Assembly (NCBI RefSeq): GCF_032062135.1
Contig: NC_092868.1
Span: forward strand, 42,485,163-42,549,162
Length of the DNA stretch: 64,000 nucleotides
Source: Pyxicephalus adspersus
Lineage: Eukaryota; Chordata; Amphibia; Anura; Pyxicephalidae
Direction: 5' to 3'
Each line of letters opens with the position of its first letter. Within the stretch, counting starts at the first letter, position 1. Position numbers and translations under genes: made by a program. The notes beneath the pieces are model-generated. The model saw only the letters and a program-made list of their open reading frames with translations, ran no database searches and had not been told where the DNA came from. Below are positions 11,826 to 23,595 of this stretch, one piece after another.

Positions 11826-12640
11826 AGCTCAACGTGTTATTTAAGTCTGGATGTTCAGTGGCTTGAAGGTTAACTATCCATTTGAACTCGACTTGTAATA
11901 ATTTGGTGTCCAAATTGCCTCCTCATGGGTTTGGAGGAATATGTTCGAAGCCAAAAAAGGTAATAACTGATAGGTCGCTACATGGTAGCTGATGGGCGTG
12001 GTGATTCTACCTGCCGTGATTGAATAAACGTGTTCATATATTCTTTTTTTTGAAAGCTTGTTCAGTTTTTCCTATGTAGAACGATCCACATTTGCATGTG
12101 ATGAGGTAGATGATCCCTTGTGTAGAACAATTATTGTGATGGTTGGGACGATGTACCAGACCATTGGGAACGGGTATGCACAGAGCTTCCTGGATCCAAG
12201 GGGAATTGGGTACAATGTCCGCATTTGAAGGTCCCCTTAACCTCGGTTCTAGGTTGTAGTATTTGGAAGTGGCTGCGAACTAGTTGTTCTTTTAAAGATG
12301 GTGATTTCTTGAAGACGAATTGGGATACACTACCTGTAAATTGCAATGTTTCTGGCAGAATCTCGTAATGATTCTGATCCTGGGGACGTCTTGGGTCATT
12401 TTTTTCTGTATTCCAAAAAGTAGATTTTGTCTGAAATGATTCTTTGGCTCTTTAGTAGGCTTTTTTCAAGTTTCTTAGAGTAGCCTCTTTCTAAGAGCCT
12501 TAGTTGAAGTGCTTTTGCTTCTTTTCAAAAATATTCGTTAGTTGAACAGTTCCTTCCTAATTTCAGATATAGGGTACATTTTTAATCAGTGAGGTCAGGT
12601 GTGAGCTTGCTGCATGCAAAATCGTATCGTATCTTGTCCA
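11826..12640 (-). mobile_element. Penelope-like retroelement fragment (RT end plus GIY-YIG)
   Basis: Read on the minus strand from 12640 the translation gives [13 protein letters not shown], then KKSPSLKEQLVRSHF, GTFKCGHC and the GIY-YIG endonuclease core CKCGSFYIGKTEQAFKKRIY (about 12110-12040). It ends with FEHIPPNP and LLQVEFKWIVNLQATEHP near 11840. This order is typical of Penelope-like elements: reverse transcriptase tail, zinc-finger-like CxxC, then GIY-YIG nuclease. Several frameshifts and a stop break the frame. Its upstream side joins the DVL1-derived exon at 12640/12641. Confidence 0.85.
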
Positions 12641-13046
12641 CATAATGTCCACAAAAAATTCACAGGGGTTTCCCATGGCCTTCTGGAAGGACTGCCGACT
12701 TCCGGTCAGTTCTGGAGGAACGTTGCCGAGCTGGTGGACCAGAGGACAACCCGGTGGACTGCTATTGTTAAATACTTTGCTCCCTTTGGAAGGCTGTAAA
12801 GCAGGGGTAGACCAGGGGGGCTGTGAGAGTGGTGGCTTCTGTGGTGACTTTGCTCGCTCTGTGATGCGGGGCTGTGGCTTCGGTGGCTGTGCTGGCTCAG
12901 AGGCTTCGCACTCTTTTTCACTTTTTCCTCCACTGCTGGTGGCATGGTTAGACCCGCTACCCATGCCAGTGGACTTTTGGTTCCTCTCTCGACTAGATGA
13001 TCTCTTTCCTTCTTGATTGCTGTGACTGGATCAACTGCTTTTGCTG
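12641..13046 (-). pseudogene. DVL1: DVL1 last exon, duplicated pseudogene fragment
   Basis: The fragment aligns with the functional last exon (44331-44734) over its whole length, including [16 protein letters not shown] and [10 protein letters not shown]. The acceptor has lost one G compared with the functional copy. Two further length changes throw the middle into other frames: the LSQHSHRSH part and the PPELTGSR part lie in different frames. The stop codon is gone, so after FVDIM the frame reads TGG and continues into Penelope-like sequence down to 12563. No upstream DVL1 exon precedes it, and the homologous intron extends only to 13378. It cannot make a Dishevelled protein. Confidence 0.93.
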
Positions 13047-13378
13047 CTGTGGCAAAAATAAGACTCACCATTATTACAGACCTCAAAGCAAAATGTTTTC
13101 TGATTCTGGATATAGTAGGGAATCGTTAAAACTTCGATCAAGTTTCTGTGCAGTGTCTGTGCTCCAATATGCTCCAAATAGGTGAAAGCTATAAAGTGAA
13201 CCCATGGCCAGGCTAGGAACATTTAAGTATTTACTTACTCAAAGGGTCCATTTATCAACATGCAAACAGCGTGTTTGTCAGAAAAATAAAATATTTTTAC
13301 AAATTTAAATCCATTTTTCTGTTTGCCTAATATATTAAAATGGAGATCAGTCGAAAAGATCACAATTTTTATCAGAAT
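13047..13378 (-). other. DVL1 last-intron remnant up to the duplication breakpoint
   Basis: This aligns with 44735-45074 and has no coding content. The alignment ends at 'atcagaatca' in both copies. This point is taken as the right end of unit 1. Confidence 0.85.
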
Positions 13379-15490
13379 CAGCAGGAGGCTAGAAGAGGTA
13401 GGTAATGGTAATAACCTGGAAGGTTAAAAAAGTCAAGGCCACCTTCTTAAAATTATAAGAGACAGAAGGGGTTTTGTGAGGCCAAAATCGTATTTAATAT
13501 ATGTGGTTGTTTACATCCGGTAAATCAATATTTGTTATATAATTGGTTTATTATAATGGGGTTTGGGTAAATGAAGGTGAGTATGTGATACTTGCATATC
13601 TTCGTAAAGAGTTAACCAAAGCTGGTTAATCCATACTCTAGAAGGAACAGAATAGTGCAGATGGAGGTATAATTGTTAGGGGATCAAATATAGGAAATAA
13701 TAATAATAATAAATATACAGTTATAAGTTTAATAAAACATACATTTATCTGATATTTTAGTACTTACAGTGGTTGGAGTGTGCACCAATTGCACCATACA
13801 AAAAGTAACTCAGGATGTCCCTGAAAATATATTTTTTTTATATAATGTAAGTGATCAAATATATAGGGTATGTGAGGTATGGGTATTTAGGTATGTAAGC
13901 TATAATAAGGTAGAAAATGCAGGAAGTCATTTAATTTTCTATATGTGGTTATGGTGAAAATATTTAGTGAATCATATTTATATAAATGAAACAAACAAAA
14001 AAAATGCGTATAGTTCATATTGTTAAAAAAAAAAACTATAAAAGGAATAAACTATATTAAAAAGGAATTACCTTTTGTCTTAAAGAGATATGATGTAATA
14101 CAACATCCTGTAGAAAATATTGAAGTTTGGTGAAGAGCAGAACAGCAGATATCTGTATCTGATATCTGTATACTGTAGCGGTCTCAATACTGCAACATTG
14201 TATTCTTCCACCTGAAATAGGCGAGGAGAGAGTGTTCTTGGATCAATACTGCGCATATGCGGGTTAGCGAGCTCCATGTGTATGCGCCATACAGAGAGAA
14301 GAGAAAAAAGAAACAAGATCACACCCTCCAGCTGTGGCTCAGTGTCCTAATATAGATATTCAGAGGTGAATTTGGGGTTGTGGCTAGAAGCAGAAGCTGC
14401 AGCCATATGGGAGACAAGGATAGCTGGGCCGACAGCGTGACACGCTGATCATTCATAAGGCTAAATGCTGTTTACTTAGCGCCTTGCCCCTCAAAAGTTG
14501 AGACTCACAGGTGAGGGAAATGAAGGACAACTAAGAGAGCTAGAAAGGGGAGAAATGAAAGAAAAGAACAGAGAGAGGAGGACAGGAACAGAAAGTAAAT
14601 GAGACCAGAGAAAAATTATAAGATTGATAAGTGAGCTTAAGAGGGACAAAATAGAGAAAGGAAAGGACTGGGATAGAATATATGTGAGTGATGTATTACT
14701 GGCTGAAATGTCAGTGTATGGATGATGGATAAATATAAATAGAGTTTGAAAAATAATGAGGTATGAGATGAAAAATGAATAAAGCCTTGAATGTACTATA
14801 TGTATTGGTATTGTAAAGTACAGGAGGGGGTATGTTTTAGTATACGTGATCCAAAATTATGAATATTTGCAATGTACTAAACTGACATGAATATAAATGT
14901 GTAGAATCTAAATATAATTTTATTAAATTCTTATTATACCAAAATGTGTATACATATAGTATATATGTATGTGTATACATATAGATTGTAGTTAATAACT
15001 ATGATATACTCATATATAATTACTCTAATTTATATAACAACACATGTCAACATGAGTGTACAATCAGTAATAAAGAAGAGTTGTCAAAGGGTAAAACCGT
15101 ATAATATTTTCATACATATTTAAAGTGCCATAACTTGTAACATCCAAATGGGAGTATCAAGATGATATTTATGTAGAGATACATAAATATAAGAACTAAT
15201 CTTATGTACATGCAAATTGGTGGTAGAAATATAAAGGTATACATCAGCATATGTAATAACATTCATAAGTGATATACAGACATATACTTGGCTAAACATA
15301 ATACCAAAGTAATTGATAACCATAGAAGGGGTGCAGATATGAATGAAGTAGCATTATTCAAAGATAGTATGCCACGGGCACAAATGGGTATAGTAATGTG
15401 TATTAGATTATATATGAAGGCAAATATTAAACACTAGTAGCATGAGCATCACATACAAAAGTATGAAAGGGGGTTGAGGTTAGGTGTAGG
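13379..15490. other. No gene seen; AT-rich DNA after the breakpoint
   Basis: Only short reading frames, poly-A and TATA-rich stretches are present. The sequence around 14160-14300 has CG-containing phrases that suggest an old element terminus, but no family was recognised. If the duplication model is right, this is INTS11 intron or later insertions. Confidence 0.4.
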
Positions 15491-18040
15491 AAGACTTTCT
15501 GCTATACAGAAGTTTCTAGAGGAATGGTTTGTAGCCAAAAAAGTCATTTAAACCTAGGTAAGTGGTGGATTTCAGATTGAAAATTCATTTTGCTTCCAGT
15601 TGTAAGGGAAGTTTATCTATGTCTCCACCACAAGGATTTTGTGGGGCTTGATCCAAAGCAAAGAATCAAACTGTACTGACATCATAATTGTGTCTTTTAC
15701 CTACATGGTAGCCTATGGGGGTTACTACTCCCCCATGGGTCACTGATTGGACATGTTCGTAAATTCTTTTGCTTAACATTCTTCTGGTTTTTCCAATATA
15801 AAAAGGTCCGGATATGCAAAAGATGATATCAATCAGTGGTTACCAACAGGTGGTCCACAAAAATTTTGGTGGTTCGCCAGCTCTGGCCAGTACCTTGCTG
15901 GAGGGGCACACCAGCCAGAGCCGTAGACCAAGTCTCCTGTACGAATTGTTGGCTCAGGGCGGTGGGCGGGTGTCTCTGGACACGGGTAGGGGGGATTCTG
16001 GCATCATGATGTCACTATGGGGGAAGTTTCTTCCCTTGGAGTGACACACGGCTCCCAGTGCATGCGAGATCTGTAGGTCCAAAAAGGTTGGCGACCACTG
16101 ATATAAATGACACCTGTTGTTTCACAATTTATGTGGAATTGGGGATAATGTACTTGCCCATTGGGAAGTAAAGTACATTGGGATTCTTGTATCCATTTGC
16201 ATTGCAGACAGTGACCTCATTGGTAAATTCCCCTTACAGAAGGTTTTGATTAAATCTTTTCTGGGCGATAGTGACTTCTAACAAGTTTATCTTTAATTAA
16301 TGGGGCTTTCCTGTACACAATTCCAGGTGTTTCAATAATAAATTTACTAACTGATGGGTCAGAATATAAAATATTCCAATGTTTGTGACAGATTTTCAGA
16401 AACGTCTCACGGTGGTCATGGAACTTGATAATGATCCATGTGGTGTGGTCTTGTGGATTATTAGAGGTTTGCAACAGTAACTGTTGTCTTTCCAATTGTT
16501 TGACTCTTCGATAACTTTTTTGAGGAGTTTCTTTGAATAGCCTCTCAAGTAGGACCCTTTCTTGTAGCAACTTAGCCTTTTTATTAAAATCTTCCAATGT
16601 TGTGTCATTTCTTTTCAGTTTCAGATACTGACCGTATGGTATGCTATGGGGGTGAAAACTTTTAGCATGTAATATGGTATTACCTGCTGTTTCTTTGAGA
16701 TATAATGTACAGGAGATTGTGGAATCAGAACGTATACGTAAACGTAGATCCAAAAAGGGAATACTACAAGAGTCTTATTCCATAGTAAACCTAATTTTTT
16801 CAACTCCTCCGAGTCACTGATTTCAATCCTAATTCAGGGAAATCATCGATCTTGTCTAAAAAATTAAGAAATCATAGCGTTTCCATAAGAAGATATATTG
16901 TTGGTATTTTGATAAAGCAGGATTTGAGAAAAGATTTTGCTTCCACTTACCACTTAGTAAACATTTGTGTATAATGGGGCACATTTAGTCCCCATTGCGA
17001 CACATTGTAGCTGTAGATACATCTAATTGTCAAAAGTAAAGGTATTTCTGATTATTATGAATTGTAGTAAAGAAATGACAACATCGACCTGAGTGGCTGT
17101 TAATTGAGAAGTACTTAAGGCCTCAAGGACTGATTGAACACCTTGTTTATAAGGGATACTACTATATAATTGCTTAAATGTCGATTGCCACAAGTATAGT
17201 GTTGGCTGGAACTGTTGGATCATTTGTTAGGTAAATTCGATAAGTGTCTTTCAGATAGTAATTTTCTTATATATGGTAATTTAGTCACTAGTGGTCTGAG
17301 GACTGAATCTACTAAATCACTTACATTAGATGAGATAGAATTATTACCTGATATGATAGGTCGGCCTGTAGGGTTTTGTATATCTTTGTGTATTTTAGGT
17401 TAAGTATAAAATGTAGGAACTGTGGGGTGGACTTGTAACGTGATGTGTCCAATACTACCACTTTTCCTCCTTTATCGGACAGTTTAATGGTTATGGCGTG
17501 GTTTTTCTTGAGGTTTTGAACAGCTCTGGCTTGCTGGGGAGTAAAATTAGATTTAGATGGTAATGAGCTAAAATTGGTCGCAAGAATATCTTTGGTGATA
17601 GTTGAGGGTAAAAGTTAGATTTTGATTTTCGAAATAACAGATCATAAATGAATTTGTCCTGGTAGTTGGTTGCTTGTGTTTGAACGTCTCTCGGTGTTGG
17701 TGGTTCTTCAGAATGAGAGGTTAGATCTGTTTCATTTTCACATAGTAATAGATATATATTTTTGAGTACCATAAAGTCTTGTGCATTGTAGGTCTTGAAA
17801 ATCAGGAGACTGGGGATAGGTTGAGAAGCATGTGTCTTGTCATAGGTGGTTTTCAATATTAGTTTTTGTGCGAAAAGGTTTGTATCCTTGATCATTTCAA
17901 ATTTATCAATTCTTGCGGTAGGGCAAAATGAAAGGCCCATTTTTAGTACCTATATTTCAACTAGAGATAATTGGTAGGAAGAGAGATTTATGGTATCCAT
18001 ATTGTCCATTTTCATTTGGGTTGAGGGAAATATTGATTTA
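15490..18040 (-). mobile_element. Penelope-like retroelement, near full length but decayed
   Basis: Minus-strand order is as follows. GLSFCPTARIDKFE and LFAQKLILKT lie at about 17940-17830. HAITIKLSDKGGKVVVLD, the N-terminal DKGG motif, is near 17500-17440. Broken reverse-transcriptase pieces follow at 17400-16800. Then come LHAKSFHPHSIPYGQYLKL (about 16670-16610), APLIKDKLVRSHYRP (about 16300-16260), a GIY-YIG stretch GPFYIGKTRRMLSKRIYEH (about 15810-15750), and the C-terminal tail to about 15500. A hAT-like MITE splits it at 15834-16100. Multiple frameshifts are present. Confidence 0.88.
15834..16100. mobile_element. hAT-like MITE nested in the Penelope-like element
   Basis: The ends 'cagtggttaccaac' and 'ggttggcgaccactg' are inverted repeats. 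The 8-bp flanks are atatcaat (15826-15833) and atataaat (16101-16108), seven of eight identical, as expected for hAT. The inner sequence matches the element at 38300-38574 (shared 'gccagag', 'tcctgtacg', 'tgacacacggctc'). Confidence 0.9.
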
Positions 18041-19610
18041 TGAGAATCTGTTTTAGTATGGATGATGTTAACTGTTGATGGAAAAAAAAAAAAGATTGTT
18101 GTGGTCTTGGAATAGCACCTATGGTAAATAGGTTGCTGTGGTGTGTGGGAGGAAGAGACTGAATTGTTAATTCAGATGTTTTAATTGTGAGTGTGTGACT
18201 GTGTATCCATGGTTGTTTTGCAGGCCTCTTGGAACTGTGTGGGTAATGTTGAGTGTTGGGAAATGGGGACTATTGTGGGAGTGGTTTGGGTGGAAAAGGT
18301 GAGAGTTGTTGTTTGAGGAGTTGGGTTGGTAAACAAAAGAGGAGTGTGTGTTGTTAGATTGAGTGCATTTCTTGGGAGAGTGGTGATTGCTGGGAGGGGG
18401 TTGAAGGATGGTTGGGAGGTACCCAGAATGGACCCTAATGTTGGGTGCAATAAATTTTTATGTGCCTTGAGCAGAGATCATGGTAAGTGCATTGAGTTGG
18501 TTGAGTTTGTCATCAATAGTTGTTATCTTGGTACAACTGTGATTCTTAGTGCTCACTCTTGTACGGTATTCTCTTCTTGCCTTTTTGAATATTCCCCTAC
18601 CTGTGTTTCAGCATTCATGCCTGTGAGGCGGGAGAAGGTGAGCCAGCAACTAAAAGTAAATAATATATCTACACATTATACCTATCTACCTATTATATAT
18701 GTACCTACACAGAACCAAATACAAACAAAAACCTACAAATTGAATTTCCTACCCGATTTGCTTCCGGTCAGCAAAGCAGCTAGAAAAAAAAAAGCAAACA
18801 GAAAAAGTATTTAAAAATGACGCCTGCTGGAAGCAGGATGCTGATGGTCGCCTAAGATGGCCGATACTAGAAACAGTAAAATACCCCTACTTGAATAGTT
18901 TGGAGATTAACAGAGTTATGGCACCAAATCGCACTCATTAACATCTAATGGTTTAATGATTGTACAATTAAGATTTTTCCTACAAAATGCCACAGGATGA
19001 TAAACAGGTAGGTGTAATTATAGAACAACAGAATCCCGGTAAACACCATCAGGCAGAACACCAGTTCACTAAGTCATATTGTATGAACAAAAATGTTACA
19101 CATAAATTCTACCATATTATATTCAATGCCTATTGCTTGAGACTCAGACTGCAATTTCAAGGAGGCATCCAGCAGGTGGCCCCAGAGATACAAATGGCAG
19201 TAGTAGAGATTCATTGAAGGAAAGAATGTCTTTGCTTTCTTTTGTATGACTATGAGCTGAACTTTGCTGCACATGTGCAAGGCACTGAGAGACTGTTTTT
19301 GACAGCTAAAGAAAAGTAAAAAGAATAGGGAAAACAGATGTTTGTTCTTGGAACAAAGACAGAAAAAGAACACCTGTAGGGGAGAGGGTGGGTACCTTTA
19401 TAGCTTTGGTAAGTGGTCCTATGGAGATCAAGGGGCGGAACTAACCCAGCTGTATGCTGTGAGAAGGAGTGACAAAAAATAAATTTTTAAATTTAAAATG
19501 TATAGAGACACACACACACGTGTCCCTGTTGTAGCATTTAGGGATTCATGCCATTCACCAGTGTTCATTTTGCAGTTGAAAATGTATTTAAAGTGAAAAA
19601 GGAAATGTAC
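18041..19610. other. No confident gene; possible 5' part of the Penelope-like element
   Basis: A minus-strand Thr/Pro-rich frame at 18450-18181 lies just upstream of the Penelope reverse transcriptase and may be its low-complexity N-terminal part. The rest, to 19610, shows no INTS11 exon, although exons coding for the next INTS11 segment would be expected here in an intact gene. Confidence 0.35.
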
Positions 19611-19700
19611 CGTTTGTCTCCCTTCCATTTCCAGCTTGCGCTGGCCACTTAGGATCTTGTGACCAACTGTGCCCTGCACACAGTAACCGGGCATGATCAC
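19611..19700 (-). pseudogene. INTS11: INTS11 duplicate, exon [15 protein letters not shown]
   Basis: The acceptor 'ctgtgtag' is followed by [19 protein letters not shown] and [11 protein letters not shown], then donor acg|gtacat. This is the beta-CASP part of INTS11 and is nearly unchanged. It is the last INTS11 exon found. The following exons (VEYMSFSAHAD and onward) do not occur in the 6 kb to its left. Confidence 0.92.
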
Positions 19701-20332
19701 CTACACAGGAGCAAAAGAGAAAGTCTGAGCATCATAGCAAACTCTGGGAAGACACAATCTCTCCAGTTCTCTGTCTTATACTGTGTAAAATAAAAGCAAT
19801 AACATGAAGGTTTAAATTCTCCACTTTACTGTACACATTACATAGAACCCTTTCTGGTGTAACAGGGCATTGCACAATATTGCCTGTAAAGGTAAAAACT
19901 AAGTCTAAAATAAGCAAGCAATCCAGCCATGACACATCCAAAAATATGTGTCCCCCACTGCTGAATCTGCAACCTTCCAGAGTCTGATCATTGAAAATCT
20001 AATAGGCAAATGAGATTTAAAAAAATTGTTCTGACCATTTAACTCCCTAAACTTTAACCAAGCGCAAAGAACTTGGAGTACCATGTTCTTTTCATAGCCA
20101 GCCTATTTACTTAAAATCTGCAAGGACTGAACAACATGCAGCATTCCAGGAGTTGCAACAAGCACACAATGATCACAATATCTGTCCTTGTGCACCATAG
20201 TCAGCTGTACAGGTAGTCCCTGGGTTACATACCCTGTTTCCCCTATGATAAGGCACTGTCTTATATTTTTTGAAATGCCAAAATATGCCCTAGGTCTTAT
20301 TTTCAGGGGGATGTCTTATTTTTCCATGAAGA

Positions 20333-20496
20333 NNNNNNNNNNNNNNNNNNNNNNNNNNNNNNNNNNNNNNNNNNNNNNNNNNNNNNNNNNNNNNNNNNNN
20401 NNNNNNNNNNNNNNNNNNNNNNNNNNNNNNNNNNNNNNNNNNNNNNNNNNNNNNNNNNNNNNNNNNNNNNNNNNNNNNNNNNNNNNNNNNNNNNNN
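20333..20496. other. Assembly gap (164 N)
   Basis: A run of N directly adjoins a 33-bp tandem repeat, so the gap is probably a collapsed repeat array. Confidence 0.99.
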
Positions 20497-20632
20497 ATCA
20501 CTCATGTGCCATTGATTGTCCCCTTTCTGATCACTCATGTGCCATTGATTGTCCCCTTTCTGATCACTCATGTGCCATTGATTGTCCCCTTCCTGATTAC
20601 TATGTGCCACTGATTGTCCCCTTCTGATCACT
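20497..20632 (+). repeat. 33-bp minisatellite, about four units visible
   Basis: The unit begins 'atcactcatgtgccattgat' and continues 'tgtccccttt'. The last unit is degenerate. The array probably extends into the adjacent gap. The period is a multiple of three, so a spurious open frame runs through it. Confidence 0.95.
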
Positions 20633-21560
20633 GACTCGCCGGGTAACAGACTCTGTTAGGGCAGGGAACAGCACTGCAGCCAGCATCGAGGAGTCCCACA
20701 GAGGCACACAGTATCAGGTATCGGAGGATGTCCTATTTGCGGGGGGTGCTTTATTTTGTTTGAGCAAATAAGGGGGGTGGCTTATTTGATGGGGATGCCT
20801 TATCATCGGGGGAAACACGGTACAAGATAGAGACGGTAGGTTTGTTCTTAAGTTGAATTTGTATGTAAGTTGGAACAGGTACAATATTTTAATATATGCA
20901 ATTAGGACAGATGTTTGTCTCAACATATTATTAGGCAGTGTGGTGTCAGTTACTGTATAAAATCCTCACTGTGAGTTAATCACAAACAAAGCAAAAAAAA
21001 AAACTTTATGGAGCCTAGAAATTCATTAACTTCTGGAGCAAGCTGTGCTTCGATATGCCAAAAGAAACAACTGCAGAGTTTTTTTTGGTCATTAGAGTGT
21101 TACATAATGTTACAGAACTGCTCAGTCCTTAAGATCACCCACAACCTCAGCTGTGTTTAGCAAATGATTACCTTTGCAAGTCATACAAACTGCCTCCTCC
21201 CCCCATCAAGCCCCTGTTCTGCACAGGAGAAAACAGGGAAGCCCCGTTCTTATCTAGGAGTCGTCCGTATGTCGGATGTCCTTAACTTGGGGACTACCTG
21301 TATATCTAATAAAGCAATCCATTTTCTGTAGCTGGAGAAATGAACAATTTGTTATAGCACACCAGTGGCTTTTTCCCTATGTTATACACTAATACCCAAA
21401 ATATCCCATCAGCCTACAGCAAAGAAAATCCAATACTCTATAAAGTATTTTTAAGGTTTGCAGCCTACTATTGTCAACTTTAAGTTAGTAAGATTGGGTT
21501 TCCTCACCATTGGTCCTGGATTCTCTGCACAAGCTCTGTCAAAGACCTTGATATGTTTAA

Positions 21561-22121
21561 CCTCCTAGGTGGTTCATTTCTGCCTGGATTTATATGTCTA
21601 AAAGCGGTAAATTGTTTTTCATGAAAATTTATTTTACAGTAAAATATATGTTAAAGTAAGTTTGAAAAGTTTGAAACACAAAATCATGTCAAAATTATAA
21701 ATTAAAAAAAATAAATTTAATAATAAATGTAATAAACTTTGACATGATTTAGTGTTTCAAACCTTATTATACTCATACTATTATATTATACTGTAAAATA
21801 AGTTTTCATGAAAGACAATGTACTGCTTTCAGACATAGAAATCCAGTGTATTGCATCCAATACAGTTATTTTGTATTGAATGCAATACAAAATAATTAAA
21901 AATTCCCGCCGCTAGGAATTCCCGGGGAATGTCAGCGCACCCACCGGGGGACAGATCAGAGGACGCAGCCAGAGGATGGCAGGAGCCTGGAGGATGGTGA
22001 TGGGACCAGGTAAGAGTTTGTTTTTTTTACTTTTTTAAACCAACCCCAGTGTGATACGGGGTTACCGCTTTTAGCTTGCTTTTTTTACCCCGAGTCACAC
22101 CCGGGGTTACCGCTGGAGAGG
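21561..22121. mobile_element. piggyBac-like element with TTAA flanks
   Basis: TTAA sits at 21557-21560 and 22122-22125. The ends 'cctcctaggtggt' and 'accgctggagag' are loose inverted repeats, and an inner palindrome carries 'ttcatgaaa' and 'cattttacag'-type arms around 21610-21830. There is no transposase. Confidence 0.85.
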
Positions 22122-22261
22122 TTAAACTCAAACATATTCCTTTTTCCAAAAGCCTTTCTAATCTTCTGGTTGGTCCAGGTAATGAAGATCATGTAATAAT
22201 GGTTAGCTTTCTCTGTCAGACATGTTGAGAAGAAAATTGGGGCTTTCAAGTTCATCCGTTA

Positions 22262-22429
22262 CAGTGTTCTCCCCAGCCTCTTTTAGCTGGGCGCACCACC
22301 CGGCATATTTCAGTAACCGCTCAGCTGTTTTAGGGTGGGTACTGATGAGTTGGTTCATAAGACAAGGGTTGCCACCCACCTACAATTTCATCCCACCCGA
22401 CTTAAAAAAAAATTCTGGGTTCAACACTG
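22262..22429 (+). mobile_element. Short TIR element (168 bp), family A
   Basis: The ends are 'cagtgttctccccagc' and 'ctgggttcaacactg'. The sequence between them matches 30526-30693 in the opposite orientation. Confidence 0.8.
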
Positions 22430-22779
22430 CATGCCCTGCATGCAGAAAGAGGAATCACAGGTTTATGTTACAGCAAAGCTGGACAAATCTTTGGTATAAT
22501 AAGTAAAATCTTAAAATAATATCTTATAATAATAAGTAAAGGTATTACTTTATAGGCCTTCAGACCTATCTAGACTCCACTATGTGGTTTTCTTCCTGTG
22601 ACCAAAACACTAAAACTAATTATAGTTTCAGGATTCCTGAAAGTGGCCTAACAAAAAATATATAAAAATTTATTATAGCGAGGCAATCAAGGAAAAATAT
22701 TTAACACGTAAATGAACTGTACTCCCTCATATTTTAAGTAAAAGCAAAATGAAAAAGCAAAAAAAGTTTTTTTATTAGG

Positions 22780-23595
22780 AAAGGGAGATCCAGGAAAATA
22801 AAAAACAGACATGAAGGGGCATTAAAGCACCCAACTAAAGAATTTTACTTAGAAACACGGAAAACTACAATATAAACTTGTATAATCAAAAAAAGATACT
22901 AAACAGAGCTAGACGCAACCAATAAATGTGTTGGATTTAAAGTATCAGATTAGAAGCTGTCATCTCTATCAATGTATGGCTTCCTCAGGGGAGGTAGATC
23001 TTTGGATTTGGGAAATAAGCCAAAGTTAGTGGTTATTGTTGTGAGAGATGCATATTACAGATGTCCAATAGGAATGGATTAGGAAGTTAGAAAAAACTTA
23101 TGAAAAAAATTCTGTGGAATGAGTTTTAATCAGATGAGTTCAAGGGAGAAATTACTGAGTGTGGGCGCAGGAGCCTAAAAATGCTAGTAAAAAGGGGGGC
23201 TTGGAGTGGATCCAATATGGATACTCAGGAGCCTGGGTAGATTAGTCAAATGACTGCAAGAGAAAATTTGCTGGATAGGACAGCAGGAGTAGTGGCTACC
23301 AACTATAGCTTAATCATTTTATTTCCAAAATCCAAGTCTCTAACTCCCCTGATAAAGCCACGTGTCGGAACAGAGACGATTCAACACATTTATTGGTTGA
23401 GTCTAACTCTGTCTAGTTTCTTTATTTGAATATACAATTCACTTTTGTATTTTTTCATGCTTCTAAGTAAAATTCTACAATTATGTGCCTTAAAGCCCCT
23501 TCATGTTGATGTTTACTATTTTCATAGATCTTATAACCTGTTATTTTATATGTGAAATCTGTTGTAACACTTCTCCTTCCACTATAGGAAAGGGG
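22780..23595. mobile_element. Fold-back element with arms of about 200 bp
   Basis: The left arm (about 22800-23000) includes 'accaataaatgtgttgg' and 'gaattttacttagaaacac'. The right arm (about 23340-23570) carries the reverse complements: 'acacatttattggtt' and 'gcttctaagtaaaattc'. Both arms end inward with a cccctgannaagcc phrase. No protein is encoded. Confidence 0.85.

Larger units (their letters stand above)
1..13378. repeat. Segmental duplication, unit 1 (right-hand part)
   Basis: This stretch is the paralogue of about 33665-45074. Matching blocks in the same order are: about 66-330 with 33690-33880; 1130-1530 with 34735-35090; 2560-3060 with 35718-36190; 5840-8335 with 37030-39605; and 12641-13378 with 44331-45074. 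The match stops abruptly after 13378, where both copies read 'gatcacaat' and 'atcagaatca' and then diverge. Between 8336 and 12640 the copies do not resemble each other, because unit 1 there holds mobile-element DNA. The left end of unit 1 lies before base 1. Base 1-100 is an imperfect repeat of a 'gctttgacctgtg' type phrase that is shorter in unit 2. Confidence 0.9.
20232..20820. mobile_element. Nested TIR element with internal minisatellite and gap
   Basis: The left end 'ccctgtttcccctatgataa' pairs with the right end 'atcatcgggggaaacacgg', with TA at 20230-20231 and 20821-20822. The inside contains the gap of unknown bases and a 33-bp tandem repeat. Confidence 0.85.
20210..21300. mobile_element. 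TIR element with TA flanks, host of a nested element
   Basis: The ends 'caggtagtccctgggttac' and 'aacttggggactacctg' are inverted repeats, and TA lies on both sides (20208-20209 and 21301-21302). This fits a Tc1/mariner/pogo-type element. There is no transposase frame. It is interrupted at 20232-20820. Confidence 0.85.

Noticed and set aside
12614..13016. Plus-strand frames over the DVL1-derived exon, and at 44480-44886
   Set aside because: They are shadows on the opposite strand of the Dishevelled last exon and its copy.
18181..18450. Thr/Pro-rich minus-strand frame as a host gene
   Set aside because: It has no domain or splice context and sits upstream of a Penelope-like reverse transcriptase, so it is at best part of that element.
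19074..19373. 99-codon minus-strand frame next to the INTS11 exon
   Set aside because: It does not match the INTS11 segment expected next and has no splice sites in frame. Low-complexity Phe/Ser/Leu content suggests chance.
20188..20631. Reading frames of 113-141 codons around the first gap
   Set aside because: The same artefact, from a 33-bp repeat and 164 unknown bases.
22222..22506. 94-codon plus-strand frame
   Set aside because: It is mostly the family A short TIR element, which recurs at 30526-30693.
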